Positions 1 through 6,930 of a stretch of 64,000 nucleotides of DNA are shown here, piece after piece. Source of the stretch: JAEXOD01 sp043805435 (GTDB lineage: Bacteria > Bacteroidota > Ignavibacteria > Ignavibacteriales > Melioribacteraceae); assembly GCA_043805435.1 (NCBI GenBank), contig JAZDHY010000065.1, forward strand, positions 8,751 to 72,750, given 5' to 3'. A program made the translations under genes and the position numbers. A model generated the notes under the pieces. The model ran no database searches. It saw only the letters and a program-made list of their open reading frames with translations, and was not told the DNA's origin. The stretch's first letter is position 1, and the number at the start of each line of letters is the position of its first letter.

Positions 1-2
1 TT

Positions 3-203
3 GAATCAAAATTATCAAGTAATATTTATATAAATGAATGTATATGTAGAATAATTTTAATCGAATTAGAGTTGAGAAAATTAAGCGGGGAGAAAAAATT
101 AGAGGATAAAATACTAGAAAATTATATTAAGGATTTGGCTGATTATAGTTTATTGATAGAAGAAATTAATAAAGCCATTGATGAATGCGAATTTGTATAT
201 TGA
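3..203 (+). CDS. C-terminal end of an unrecognised protein (5' end outside window)
   Basis: An open frame runs from the window edge to a TGA at 201-203, giving 66 residues with no start codon of its own in view. The residues are mostly Leu, Glu, Lys and Ile, in a pattern typical of a helical or coiled-coil C-terminus (for example LELRKLSGEKKLEDKILENY). I do not recognise a family. The absence of stops, the charged heptad-like spacing and codon use matching the neighbours support it as coding. It is on the same strand as the next gene but 452 bases away, so it is probably a separate transcription unit. Confidence 0.5.
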   Translation, partial: ESKLSSNIYINECICRIILIELELRKLSGEKKLEDKILENYIKDLADYSLLIEEINKAIDECEFVY

Positions 204-655
204 TCAAATAGGTATTCAGCATTTTATAATATGTGTTTGTTGTTGTTATTGAAAGCAAGCTGCAATATCTATTATAAGTTTATTTTATGGAAAAGCTAAT
301 TGTGTTTTAACTTTTTCGATTGGATAGGCGAAGCTGCTGTTTTCCTTTAATATAATTTTAAAATATGCAAAATTATAATATTTAATTGCTAATGGATCTA
401 AATATTTGTAATTTGTAAAAAGAGAATTTGTTTTTGTAAAATAATTTATAAAGACCAGCAATTATAGTCGCTTTTTTATTAATAATGCAAATAAAATAGT
501 TCAGTATCTTTTGGTAAACCACACATTGAATTATTATAAATCTCAAAAGTTAAAATAGCTAATATATTATAGACATTATAAAATATAAAGTATAATTGTT
601 TAATACTTATTGTCCAATGGGGCAATCGTTTATAAGCTAACCTTTTGGAGGTTTT
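204..655. other. Gene-free AT-rich intergenic stretch
   Basis: No open frame of useful length, no RNA gene and no clear hairpin is seen here. The only clear functional element is the ribosome binding site GGAGG at about 647-651, just before the ATG at 656. The stretch was read for a DGR template repeat matching the downstream FISUMP gene and none was found. Confidence 0.5.
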
Positions 656-1453
656 ATGATAAAATATTGTTTATTATTTTTATTTTTAATTACTATACTA
701 TTGAATGCTCAAACTTATTTGAATGTTTCGTATAACATCGGCGATCTCAACAGCACCGATTTAAGTTTAATACAAAAAATAACATTTAGCGGAACTGATA
801 TTAATTTTCTACTAACAGATGCATCAACCCAAACAAAAACACTTTCAACAATTAATAAAATTACATTTAGTTCAACGGACGGTGGTTCTCCTTTACCTGT
901 TGAGCTAATAAATTTTAATGCAACAATAAATGGCGACAAAGTAATTTTAAATTGGGCCACAGCTGCTGAAGTAAGTAATTTTGGATTTGAAATTGAAAAA
1001 GCAAAAGTAAGTGATCGGTTTGTAAAAATTGGTTTTGTTGATGGAGGCGGTAATAGTAATTCCCCCAAGGACTATTCGTTTACTGAGATACAAAATGAAA
1101 CCGGTGTATTTAACTATCGCCTAAAACAAATTGATAATGATGGCAAATTTCAATACAGCAATATAGTTGAAGTAACAATTGGAATACCAACACAATACGA
1201 ACTAAAGCAAAACTATCCAAATCCTTTTAACCCCACAACAAAAATTGTTTATAACATACCAAATGACGGTTTAGTTACGTTAAAAGTATATGATATTTTA
1301 GGAAATGAAATAATTAGCCTTGTAAATGAAAACCAAAAAGCAGGGATTTATGAAATGAATTTTGACGGAAACAAATTAGCCAGCGGTATTTATATCTGCA
1401 AAATGAATTCAGGTAATTATACAAATTCTATTAAAATGTTATTATTAAAATAA
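656..1453 (+). CDS. Secreted protein with T9SS type A C-terminal sorting domain
   Basis: This is a 265-residue protein of unknown function sent out through the type IX secretion system. Residues 1-18 form a signal peptide (hydrophobic core, ending LLNAQ). The middle (about 80-175) resembles the short beta-sandwich found before sorting tails (LPVELINFNA, then NYRLKQIDNDGKFQYS). Residues ~185-265 are the sorting domain, with NYPNPFNPTTKI, a VYDILGNEI strand and a terminal SIKMLLLK. A strong GGAGG site lies 5 bases before the ATG. The FISUMP gene follows after 12 bases, so the two are probably co-transcribed. Both mature N-termini contain an 'I-x-x-ITF' motif (INKITFS here, IDEITF in the next). 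The sorting tail is certain; the role of the body is not. Confidence 0.85.
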   Translation: MIKYCLLFLFLITILLNAQTYLNVSYNIGDLNSTDLSLIQKITFSGTDINFLLTDASTQTKTLSTINKITFSSTDGGSPLPVELINFNATINGDKVILNWATAAEVSNFGFEIEKAKVSDRFVKIGFVDGGGNSNSPKDYSFTEIQNETGVFNYRLKQIDNDGKFQYSNIVEVTIGIPTQYELKQNYPNPFNPTTKIVYNIPNDGLVTLKVYDILGNEIISLVNENQKAGIYEMNFDGNKLASGIYICKMNSGNYTNSIKMLLLK

Positions 1454-1465
1454 AAGGAATTAAAG

Positions 1466-2227
1466 ATGAAAACGATATTATTTACTATTGTACTTGTAAT
1501 TATTACCAATGGAATATTTGCACAATATAGAATGATTGTAAAAAAGACAGACAACAGTATATTGGATATTTTGATAGAGGATATTGATGAAATAACGTTT
1601 CCTTATGGTACTTGCCCCGGTATACCCACGGTTGATTATGAAGGTATTACATATAATACAGTACAAATTGGTACTCAATGTTGGCTAAAAGAAAATCTTA
1701 ATATAGGAACAAAAATAAATGGTGGTGTAGAACAAACAAATAATAGTATAATAGAAAAATATTGTTATAATAATACCCAAGCAAACTGTACCACTTATGG
1801 TGGATTGTACCAATGGGCGGAAGCCGTGCAATATCAAAATGGTGCGACTAATACGACCTCACCCTCTCCCGCATTTACCGGAAATGTACAAGGCATATGC
1901 CCAACGGGTTGGCACATACCAAAAAAGACAGAATTTCAAACATTAAAAAGTACTGTTGGCAATATTAGCAATGCACTAAAAGCAATTGGACAAGGAACCG
2001 GATCCGGAGCAGGAACTAACACAAGCGGGTTTTCTGCGTTGCTTGCCGGCTATCGCACCAGCAGTGGAGGCTTCAGCGATTTAGGTAAATACACTGACAT
2101 TTGGAGTACTACAGTGATCAATCCTACGAATGTGTACGACCTAGAGCTGTACTATAGTGATAATGGTGTCTACTACGCAAGTTACGGTAAGGTTAATGGT
2201 CTTAGTGTTAGGTGCGTTAAGGATTAG
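1466..2227 (+). CDS. Secreted FISUMP-domain protein (C-type-lectin-like), candidate DGR target
   Basis: This 253-residue protein has a signal peptide (about 1-19, ending GIFAQ) and a Fibrobacter-succinogenes-type paralogous domain (FISUMP, TIGR02145) over about residues 55-253. The domain shows the usual landmarks: VQIGTQCWLKENL, YGGLYQWAEAV, GICPTGWHIP, then a C-terminal GYR...IWSTT...GLSVRCVKD. The domain belongs to the C-type-lectin/formylglycine-generating-enzyme-like fold used as a variable scaffold in some diversity-generating retroelements. The ribosome binding site AAGGA precedes the ATG. The last ~48 codons use bases differently from the rest of the gene (see the separate entry at 2057). 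A group II intron begins at the base after the TAG stop, so the reading frame is intact. Ligand and function are unknown; surface binding is an inference from the fold. Confidence 0.85.
   Translation: MKTILFTIVLVIITNGIFAQYRMIVKKTDNSILDILIEDIDEITFPYGTCPGIPTVDYEGITYNTVQIGTQCWLKENLNIGTKINGGVEQTNNSIIEKYCYNNTQANCTTYGGLYQWAEAVQYQNGATNTTSPSPAFTGNVQGICPTGWHIPKKTEFQTLKSTVGNISNALKAIGQGTGSGAGTNTSGFSALLAGYRTSSGGFSDLGKYTDIWSTTVINPTNVYDLELYYSDNGVYYASYGKVNGLSVRCVKD
2057..2200 (+). other. Variable-region-like 3' segment of the FISUMP gene
   Basis: Tyrosine codons change sharply inside this gene. Before this segment there are 9 TAT and 1 TAC; inside it there are 6 TAC and 1 TAT. The segment also carries ACC, AGC, TTC, GAC, ATC and GTC codons at positions where FISUMP relatives are asparagine-rich. 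C-ending codons at exposed positions are what remains when AAC codons are randomised at their adenines, as in DGR mutagenesis. The flanking GLSVRC end is conserved. No template repeat and no DGR-type reverse transcriptase lies in the window, so the assignment is an inference. Confidence 0.4.
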
Positions 2228-2595
2228 GTGTGCCAAGAAACGAAAAATGTACCGTAGGTATGTTTAACGTATGTTGTTTTCATGATGGTGGACTGTGACA
2301 AACTATGAAGAGTATCGAAAGAAAGGTAAAACTGCGAAGGTCGAGCGAAGAGACTGAACGAGCTACCCGACAGAGAACTTTATAAGGAAGAAACAGAAAA
2401 GACCCACCGGCAGGAGCTAACAGGAGAATCTGCCAAATCACCCTACGGTGCTTTTGTCTAAGGACAGAGGTGTTGAACGGAATAGGGAAAAGGTTTTGCA
2501 ACGACAAAATCAGATAAGTATATAAGAGTTGAACGAAAGTGAACTGTTGACGAGGTGTCAAAAATTAAATAGACAGCATTAGAAACCCAAGTATC

Positions 2596-2602
2596 CTAAT
2601 CT
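2596..2602 (+). other. Candidate EBS1 of the group II intron
   Basis: CTAATCT can pair with GGATTAG, the last seven exon bases before the intron. This position in domain I, together with the exact match, fixes the 5' splice site at 2227/2228. It also explains why the intron sits on the stop codon of the FISUMP gene. Confidence 0.6.
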
Positions 2603-2882
2603 ATTTGGGGACAAGCAACGGAGTAACCTGAGAAACAAACTGCCGTTGTTGATGCTTGGCATAAAGACAGCAAGAATTATATACAGGCGTGAAAACGGAA
2701 CTTGGGAAGCCAACTTGCGATGATAATCGAAACGACACAAGCGGAGAACCCGTGAGGTTAAAAGTAGAGAAGCGTAAGTTGGTGGCGGATGAAGTCGTAG
2801 TAGTGAAGAAGTTCCTGTAATAGGAATGGAGCGAAGGGCTTCACTTGACAGTCTTTATTTTGTATTACAACTTGAATAAAGG

Positions 2883-4133
2883 ATGATTTTGGAATTAAAG
2901 ACAAAGACACAGCCGATAAGTAAAGAACAGGTGTTGGCATCGTGGAAAAGAATCAAACAAGGCGGTAAAGGCATGGGTATAGACCAAGTCAGTATCCACA
3001 TGATAGAAACCAATCCACGCAAATACTTGTACCCTTTATGGAATCGTTTATCCAGCGGCAGCTACTTCCCACCAGCGGTGAGAGAAGTAGCGATACCCAA
3101 AGGAGATGGGAAGGAACGTATTTTAGGAATACCAACAATTTTAGACCGTGTAGCACAAGGTGTAATAAAGCAAGAACTAGAAACAATAGTTGAGCCCAAA
3201 TTTCATACAAGTTCATACGGTTATCGTCCCGGAAAAAGTGCGCATGATGCAATAGCAGAATGTTCAAGGAACTGTTGGGAACGATGGTATGTGGTAGACA
3301 TAGATATAAAAGGATTCTTCGATAACATTGACCATGAGCAAATGATGAGAATTTTGCGAAAGTATACCGACAAAAGGCACATTCTCCTGTATTGTGAAAG
3401 ATGGATTAAAGCCCAAATGCAGACTAAAGATGGAACCTTGCAAGAGAGAACCAAAGGAAGTCCGCAAGGAGGAGTAATAAGTCCGTTATTAGCAAACATG
3501 TACTTGCATGAAGCATTTGATACTTGGATAAGTTCAACGCAGCCACGAATTGTGTTTGAGAGATACGCCGACGATATAATAATACATACACGGAGTATGG
3601 AACAATCACAGTTCATACTTGATAAATTGAAAGGGCGATTAAAGCAGTACTCATTGGAGTTAAGCGAGAGCAAGACAAAAATAGTATATTGCTATCGCAC
3701 AGCCCGATTTTTCAAAGAGAACAAAAGCGTACCGGTGTCATTTGATTTTCTTGGATTCACATTCAAGCCAAGAATATGTTTACGGGAGGATGGGGAAATG
3801 TTCTGGGGTTATCGTCCAGCAATAAGCATGAAAAGCCAGAAGCGAATACTAACGGAGTGTGAGAAGTTAGCATTTCAGAACTGGGTGACCATAGATATAA
3901 ATGTTCTTTCGCAGGCGTTAACATCCAAGATAAGAGGCTGGATACAATATTATGGTAAATGTCGTTTGTCAGAAATGCAACGGGTATTTAGTATAATAAA
4001 CAGACGGATCGCAAAATGGATACAGAAGAAGTTCAATGTAACAACAATTGGACAAGCGTATAGAAGAATGAAACGAATAATCAGTTCATTTCCCAAACTA
4101 TTTGAGCACTGGAAATATGGGTTCACAAGCTAA
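2883..4133 (+). CDS. ltrA: Group II intron reverse transcriptase/maturase
   Basis: This 416-residue protein splices and mobilises the intron that encodes it. The reverse transcriptase domain covers about residues 30-300: AIPKGDGKERILGIP, YGYRPGKSAHDAI, VVDIDIKGFFDNIDH, the SPQGGVISPLLAN motif and the catalytic YADD. A maturase (domain X) segment follows, including the characteristic GWIQYYGKCRLSEMQRVF. The QGGxxSP motif is that of group II intron enzymes; DGR reverse transcriptases carry a different, SQ-ending motif there. No HNH endonuclease follows, so mobility would rely on other priming routes. It starts at the ATG at 2883 with AAAGG immediately upstream. It appears full length and intact. 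Confidence 0.95.
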   Translation: MILELKTKTQPISKEQVLASWKRIKQGGKGMGIDQVSIHMIETNPRKYLYPLWNRLSSGSYFPPAVREVAIPKGDGKERILGIPTILDRVAQGVIKQELETIVEPKFHTSSYGYRPGKSAHDAIAECSRNCWERWYVVDIDIKGFFDNIDHEQMMRILRKYTDKRHILLYCERWIKAQMQTKDGTLQERTKGSPQGGVISPLLANMYLHEAFDTWISSTQPRIVFERYADDIIIHTRSMEQSQFILDKLKGRLKQYSLELSESKTKIVYCYRTARFFKENKSVPVSFDFLGFTFKPRICLREDGEMFWGYRPAISMKSQKRILTECEKLAFQNWVTIDINVLSQALTSKIRGWIQYYGKCRLSEMQRVFSIINRRIAKWIQKKFNVTTIGQAYRRMKRIISSFPKLFEHWKYGFTS

Positions 4134-4145
4134 CTCTGTCAAGAA

Positions 4146-4218
4146 GAGCCGTATGAGGGGAGACTTTCACGTACGGTTCTGTGAGGGACTGGAGCTGAAA
4201 TGCTCCGGTCTACTCGAC
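4146..4218 (+). ncRNA. Group II intron domains V and VI
   Basis: Domain V is the hairpin at 4146-4181: the arm GAGCCGTATGAG closes onto its partner ending GTACGGTTCTG, with the catalytic AGC near the base of the 5' arm. Domain VI follows: GGACTGGAGC pairs with GCTCCGGTCT around a short GAAAT-type loop, with the likely branch-point A in the 3' strand before the terminal CGAC. The pair confirms a group II intron rather than a retron or DGR. Confidence 0.9.
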
Positions 4219-4494
4219 CTATTAATCAATCAATTAACCACAACCTAATGAATTATAATTAAACAATTAATCAATGGTAACATTTTTTAAAACGTAATTC
4301 GTCTATTACAATTCGCTATAAAGCATATTCCACCACTTGACATTATATTTCTTTTTATCTAATTTGTTAAATAGTGATATAAAAATAAATTAGCTTTTTT
4401 AATAATTTATAATGCGGTTTGTTAATGTTAATAAATAGTTAAACTGTTTAACAATTAAATAAATTAAACTTAAATTAAAATAAAAGGAGCTATT

Positions 4495-4989
4495 ATGAAA
4501 TCGTTTTATCAATTTGCTTTTATCGTTTTTTTAGTTCTTCTTTTGGGTTGCCGGCAGCCACCACCACAAACACTTACTACTGTTGAAAATAATGCCATTA
4601 CGAAAGAGATCAAAGGTCAATTCAACCAATTTGTATCCGCAATCAACAAGATGAATGTTGAAGAATGGTCAAATTTTTACAGCAAAGAAAATTTTGTGTC
4701 TGCTATTGTAGGTACAGATTATTATTCAAGCCGAAATACCTTTATTGATTCAATTAAATATTATTTCTCAATGAGACAGAGTCAAAATATTAAACCACAA
4801 TTTATACGTGTTGAAGCTCTTGCACCTAATTTGGCCCTTATGACAAGTGAGGAAAAACCTGAAATTTTATTAAAAAATGGACAAAATAATATTAGTAAAC
4901 ATGTTTTTACAATGATTTGGAAAAAAGAGAACGAGGGGTGGAAAATTCTACATTCGCACGAATCGTGGATTGAAATTAAAAATCCATAA
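4495..4989 (+). CDS. Lipoprotein with NTF2/SnoaL-like (DUF4440-type) domain
   Basis: This is a 164-residue protein. Residues 1-18 are a lipoprotein signal with lipobox LLLGC (Cys19), so it should be lipid-anchored in the periplasm or outer membrane. Residues ~35-160 have the pattern of a SnoaL/DUF4440 cone-shaped fold: an N-terminal helix (IKGQFNQFVSAINKMNVEEWSNFY), a middle YYSSRNTFIDSIKYYF helix and closing strands VFTMIWKKENEGWKILHSHESW. Such domains often bind small ligands or act as enzymes, but no catalytic set can be assigned. GGAG precedes the ATG. It stands alone between the intron and the next gene. Confidence 0.75.
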   Translation: MKSFYQFAFIVFLVLLLGCRQPPPQTLTTVENNAITKEIKGQFNQFVSAINKMNVEEWSNFYSKENFVSAIVGTDYYSSRNTFIDSIKYYFSMRQSQNIKPQFIRVEALAPNLALMTSEEKPEILLKNGQNNISKHVFTMIWKKENEGWKILHSHESWIEIKNP

Positions 4990-5116
4990 TTATTTAGTTA
5001 AAAATTATAAGATTAGTTTTTCGAAATTTTTAGTATTCTTTTTTTATTGAAGAGATAATGATTTTATTTGGTTAGTTATAATTAATGTTTTAATAATATT
5101 AAAATTAAAGTTTTTT

Positions 5117-6619
5117 ATGAAAAAAACAAAAGAGCTTGGATTTATCCGATTACCCAACGATCAAAACCTTATTCCCGCAATTTTAAGTTATACCGGTAAA
5201 GTTGCAGAAATTGCAGGGTTTTTATCTAATGATTGTAAAATGATACAACTTGCCGTTGAGGAAGCTTGTTTTAATGTAATAACTAATTCATTCGTGCAGG
5301 ATGAGGTTGCCGAATATGATATAAACCTTTTGCAGCGATTGGATGGTATTGAAATTCATGTTCATGATATGGGGCTTCCTTACGATCCGGAATCAGCACC
5401 AATTTATGATCCGGCCGTTGATATTTTTGAACGAAATCTAGATGGTCTTGGATCATTTTTGATAAAAAAAACGATGAACGAATACCATTTTAACAATTTA
5501 GGGATTAAAGGGAAAGAACTTGTTTTGATAAAATACTTTAATACTCCGTTAATTGCTCAGGAACAATTGGTTCCTGTTGAACCCGAACTGGTTAAACCAC
5601 CATCTCCAAATATGCAAGTTGAACAGATCGATTTTGATATAAGATTGATGAAACCAAACGAAGCACTTGAAGTATGTCGTTGCATTTATGATTGTTATGG
5701 GTATTCTTATGCAAACGAAAATATATATTTTCCCGATAGGGTAGTTGCAATGAATGAAAACGGAAAACTCCGTTCTGCCGTTGCAATGACAAAAGAAGGA
5801 GAAATGGGTGGTCACTTTGCATTGATTTCTTACGATAAATTACCTTCGGAAGTAGGCATTGCAGTCACAAAAAAGAAATTTCGCGGACAAGGTTTTGCCC
5901 GGCAGCTTGGTGAATTTCTTGAAATGGAGGCACGCAAGTTACAACTTAGAGGTGTACAGGTAAAAGAGGTTACTGCACATCCTTACACACAAAAGTTTTG
6001 TATGAAACTAGGATACAAGGATTGTGGTTTGCTTTTGGCACATTCTCCAAAATCGCTATCATTCAAGGGAATAAAAGACACTTTAAAACAGAGAAATTCC
6101 GACGTGTTAGGTTTTAAATACCTTGATAAACCAATTCAAAGAGAAATATTTGTACCAGCGCAGCATAAAGATATGATTAAAATGTTGTACAATAATATTG
6201 GCGATTTGGTAGAGTGCACCATTCCCGAAAATCCTGTTTATGTTAATGAAAAATGTGTGACCGAAGTTAATATTAACTCGTTACGTTCTCTTGCAGAAAT
6301 GTTCGTTTTGGAAAACGGTGCTGATACTATACCGGTTATTAGGCAGGAAATGCGAAAAATTTTTATGGACGAAATCCAAGTTGTAGAACTTTATTTAAGT
6401 TTGGCAGATCCAATGACTCCTGAAATTATTCTACAATTAGAAAAAATGGGATTTGTTTTTACCGGTATTTTACCCGAAACAAAAATGGGTGACACAATTA
6501 TTATGCAATACTTTAATGGAGTATATATCGATTATAAAGAAATTATCCTAGTTTCGGAAGCTGCAAAATTGATGTTGGAATATGTCCGTAAACATGATCC
6601 TCATTCTGAAGGAGAATAA
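5117..6619 (+). CDS. Fusion of RsbW-like ATPase domain and GNAT acetyltransferase domain
   Basis: This 500-residue cytoplasmic protein has at least two domains. Residues ~1-145 form a HATPase_c_2 (anti-sigma kinase/RsbW-like) fold: the N-box EEACFNVITNSF, a G1-like HDMGLPYDP, and GLGSFLIKKTMNEY as the G2 region. Residues ~175-310 form a GNAT domain with the acetyl-CoA loop RGQGFARQLGEFLEMEAR and the closing KFCMKLGYKDCGL. The remaining ~190 residues look alpha/beta but are not assigned. Anti-sigma kinases regulate sigma factors through partner switching; here the partner is unknown and no STAS-domain gene is adjacent. The ribosome binding site is poor. It is followed, 311 bases on, by a sensor kinase. 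Confidence 0.8.
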   Translation: MKKTKELGFIRLPNDQNLIPAILSYTGKVAEIAGFLSNDCKMIQLAVEEACFNVITNSFVQDEVAEYDINLLQRLDGIEIHVHDMGLPYDPESAPIYDPAVDIFERNLDGLGSFLIKKTMNEYHFNNLGIKGKELVLIKYFNTPLIAQEQLVPVEPELVKPPSPNMQVEQIDFDIRLMKPNEALEVCRCIYDCYGYSYANENIYFPDRVVAMNENGKLRSAVAMTKEGEMGGHFALISYDKLPSEVGIAVTKKKFRGQGFARQLGEFLEMEARKLQLRGVQVKEVTAHPYTQKFCMKLGYKDCGLLLAHSPKSLSFKGIKDTLKQRNSDVLGFKYLDKPIQREIFVPAQHKDMIKMLYNNIGDLVECTIPENPVYVNEKCVTEVNINSLRSLAEMFVLENGADTIPVIRQEMRKIFMDEIQVVELYLSLADPMTPEIILQLEKMGFVFTGILPETKMGDTIIMQYFNGVYIDYKEIILVSEAAKLMLEYVRKHDPHSEGE

Positions 6620-6930
6620 GTTTAGGATATATAATAAAAATGAGAGTAAGAAAATTTGTCAACCAATTGTTTATGTCTTTATTCTCAACGTATTATGCTG
6701 AGAATAATTATAAATATTAAAAAGGTGCTGTTTAAGCTAAATATTTATAATCCCAAAATTTGCAATAGAAATAAAAAAGAGAGATTTGAAATCATAAAAT
6801 ACCATGAATAGTAATTTATAAGTATTTTTGCATTTATAATAAATGTTTTAGCTTATAAATTTGGAAATTAACAAATTCTTTAGGAAATGTTGTAAAAAAC
6901 AGGCTTTGTTTAACGGATAACAAAAAAAAC
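6620..6930. other. Intergenic stretch without a recognisable gene
   Basis: AT-rich sequence with no coding frame and no strong terminator hairpin. It separates the ATPase/GNAT fusion gene from the histidine kinase gene. The kinase ATG is preceded only by A-rich sequence, with no purine-rich ribosome binding site, as is common in this phylum. Confidence 0.45.

Larger units (their letters stand above)
2228..4218 (+). mobile_element. Group II intron inserted directly after the FISUMP stop codon
   Basis: The element starts with GTGTG at 2228, the base after the TAG stop, and ends near 4218 with CTACTCGAC just after domains V and VI (one base of doubt at the 3' end). The ribozyme part (2228-2882) is visibly less AT-rich than its surroundings and has no long open frame. 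The 5' boundary is supported by base pairing: EBS1-like CTAATCT at 2596-2602 can pair with the exon bases GGATTAG at 2221-2227 (six Watson-Crick pairs plus one G-U). Candidate EBS2 sites are TTAACGTA (2264-2271) or TTGACG (2547-2552), opposite exon TGCGTTAA. It carries one maturase gene and no HNH endonuclease domain. Confidence 0.88.

Noticed and set aside
3221..3673. 150-codon open frame on the minus strand inside the reverse transcriptase gene
   Set aside because: It is a shadow frame of a clearly coding plus-strand gene, with no ribosome binding site and no protein-like pattern.
2883..4133. Reverse transcriptase beside a FISUMP variable-protein candidate, read as a complete DGR
   Set aside because: The enzyme has QGGVISP and a maturase domain, and group II domains V and VI follow it. 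It belongs to the intron. DGR enzymes have an SQ-ending motif at this place, and no template repeat was found.
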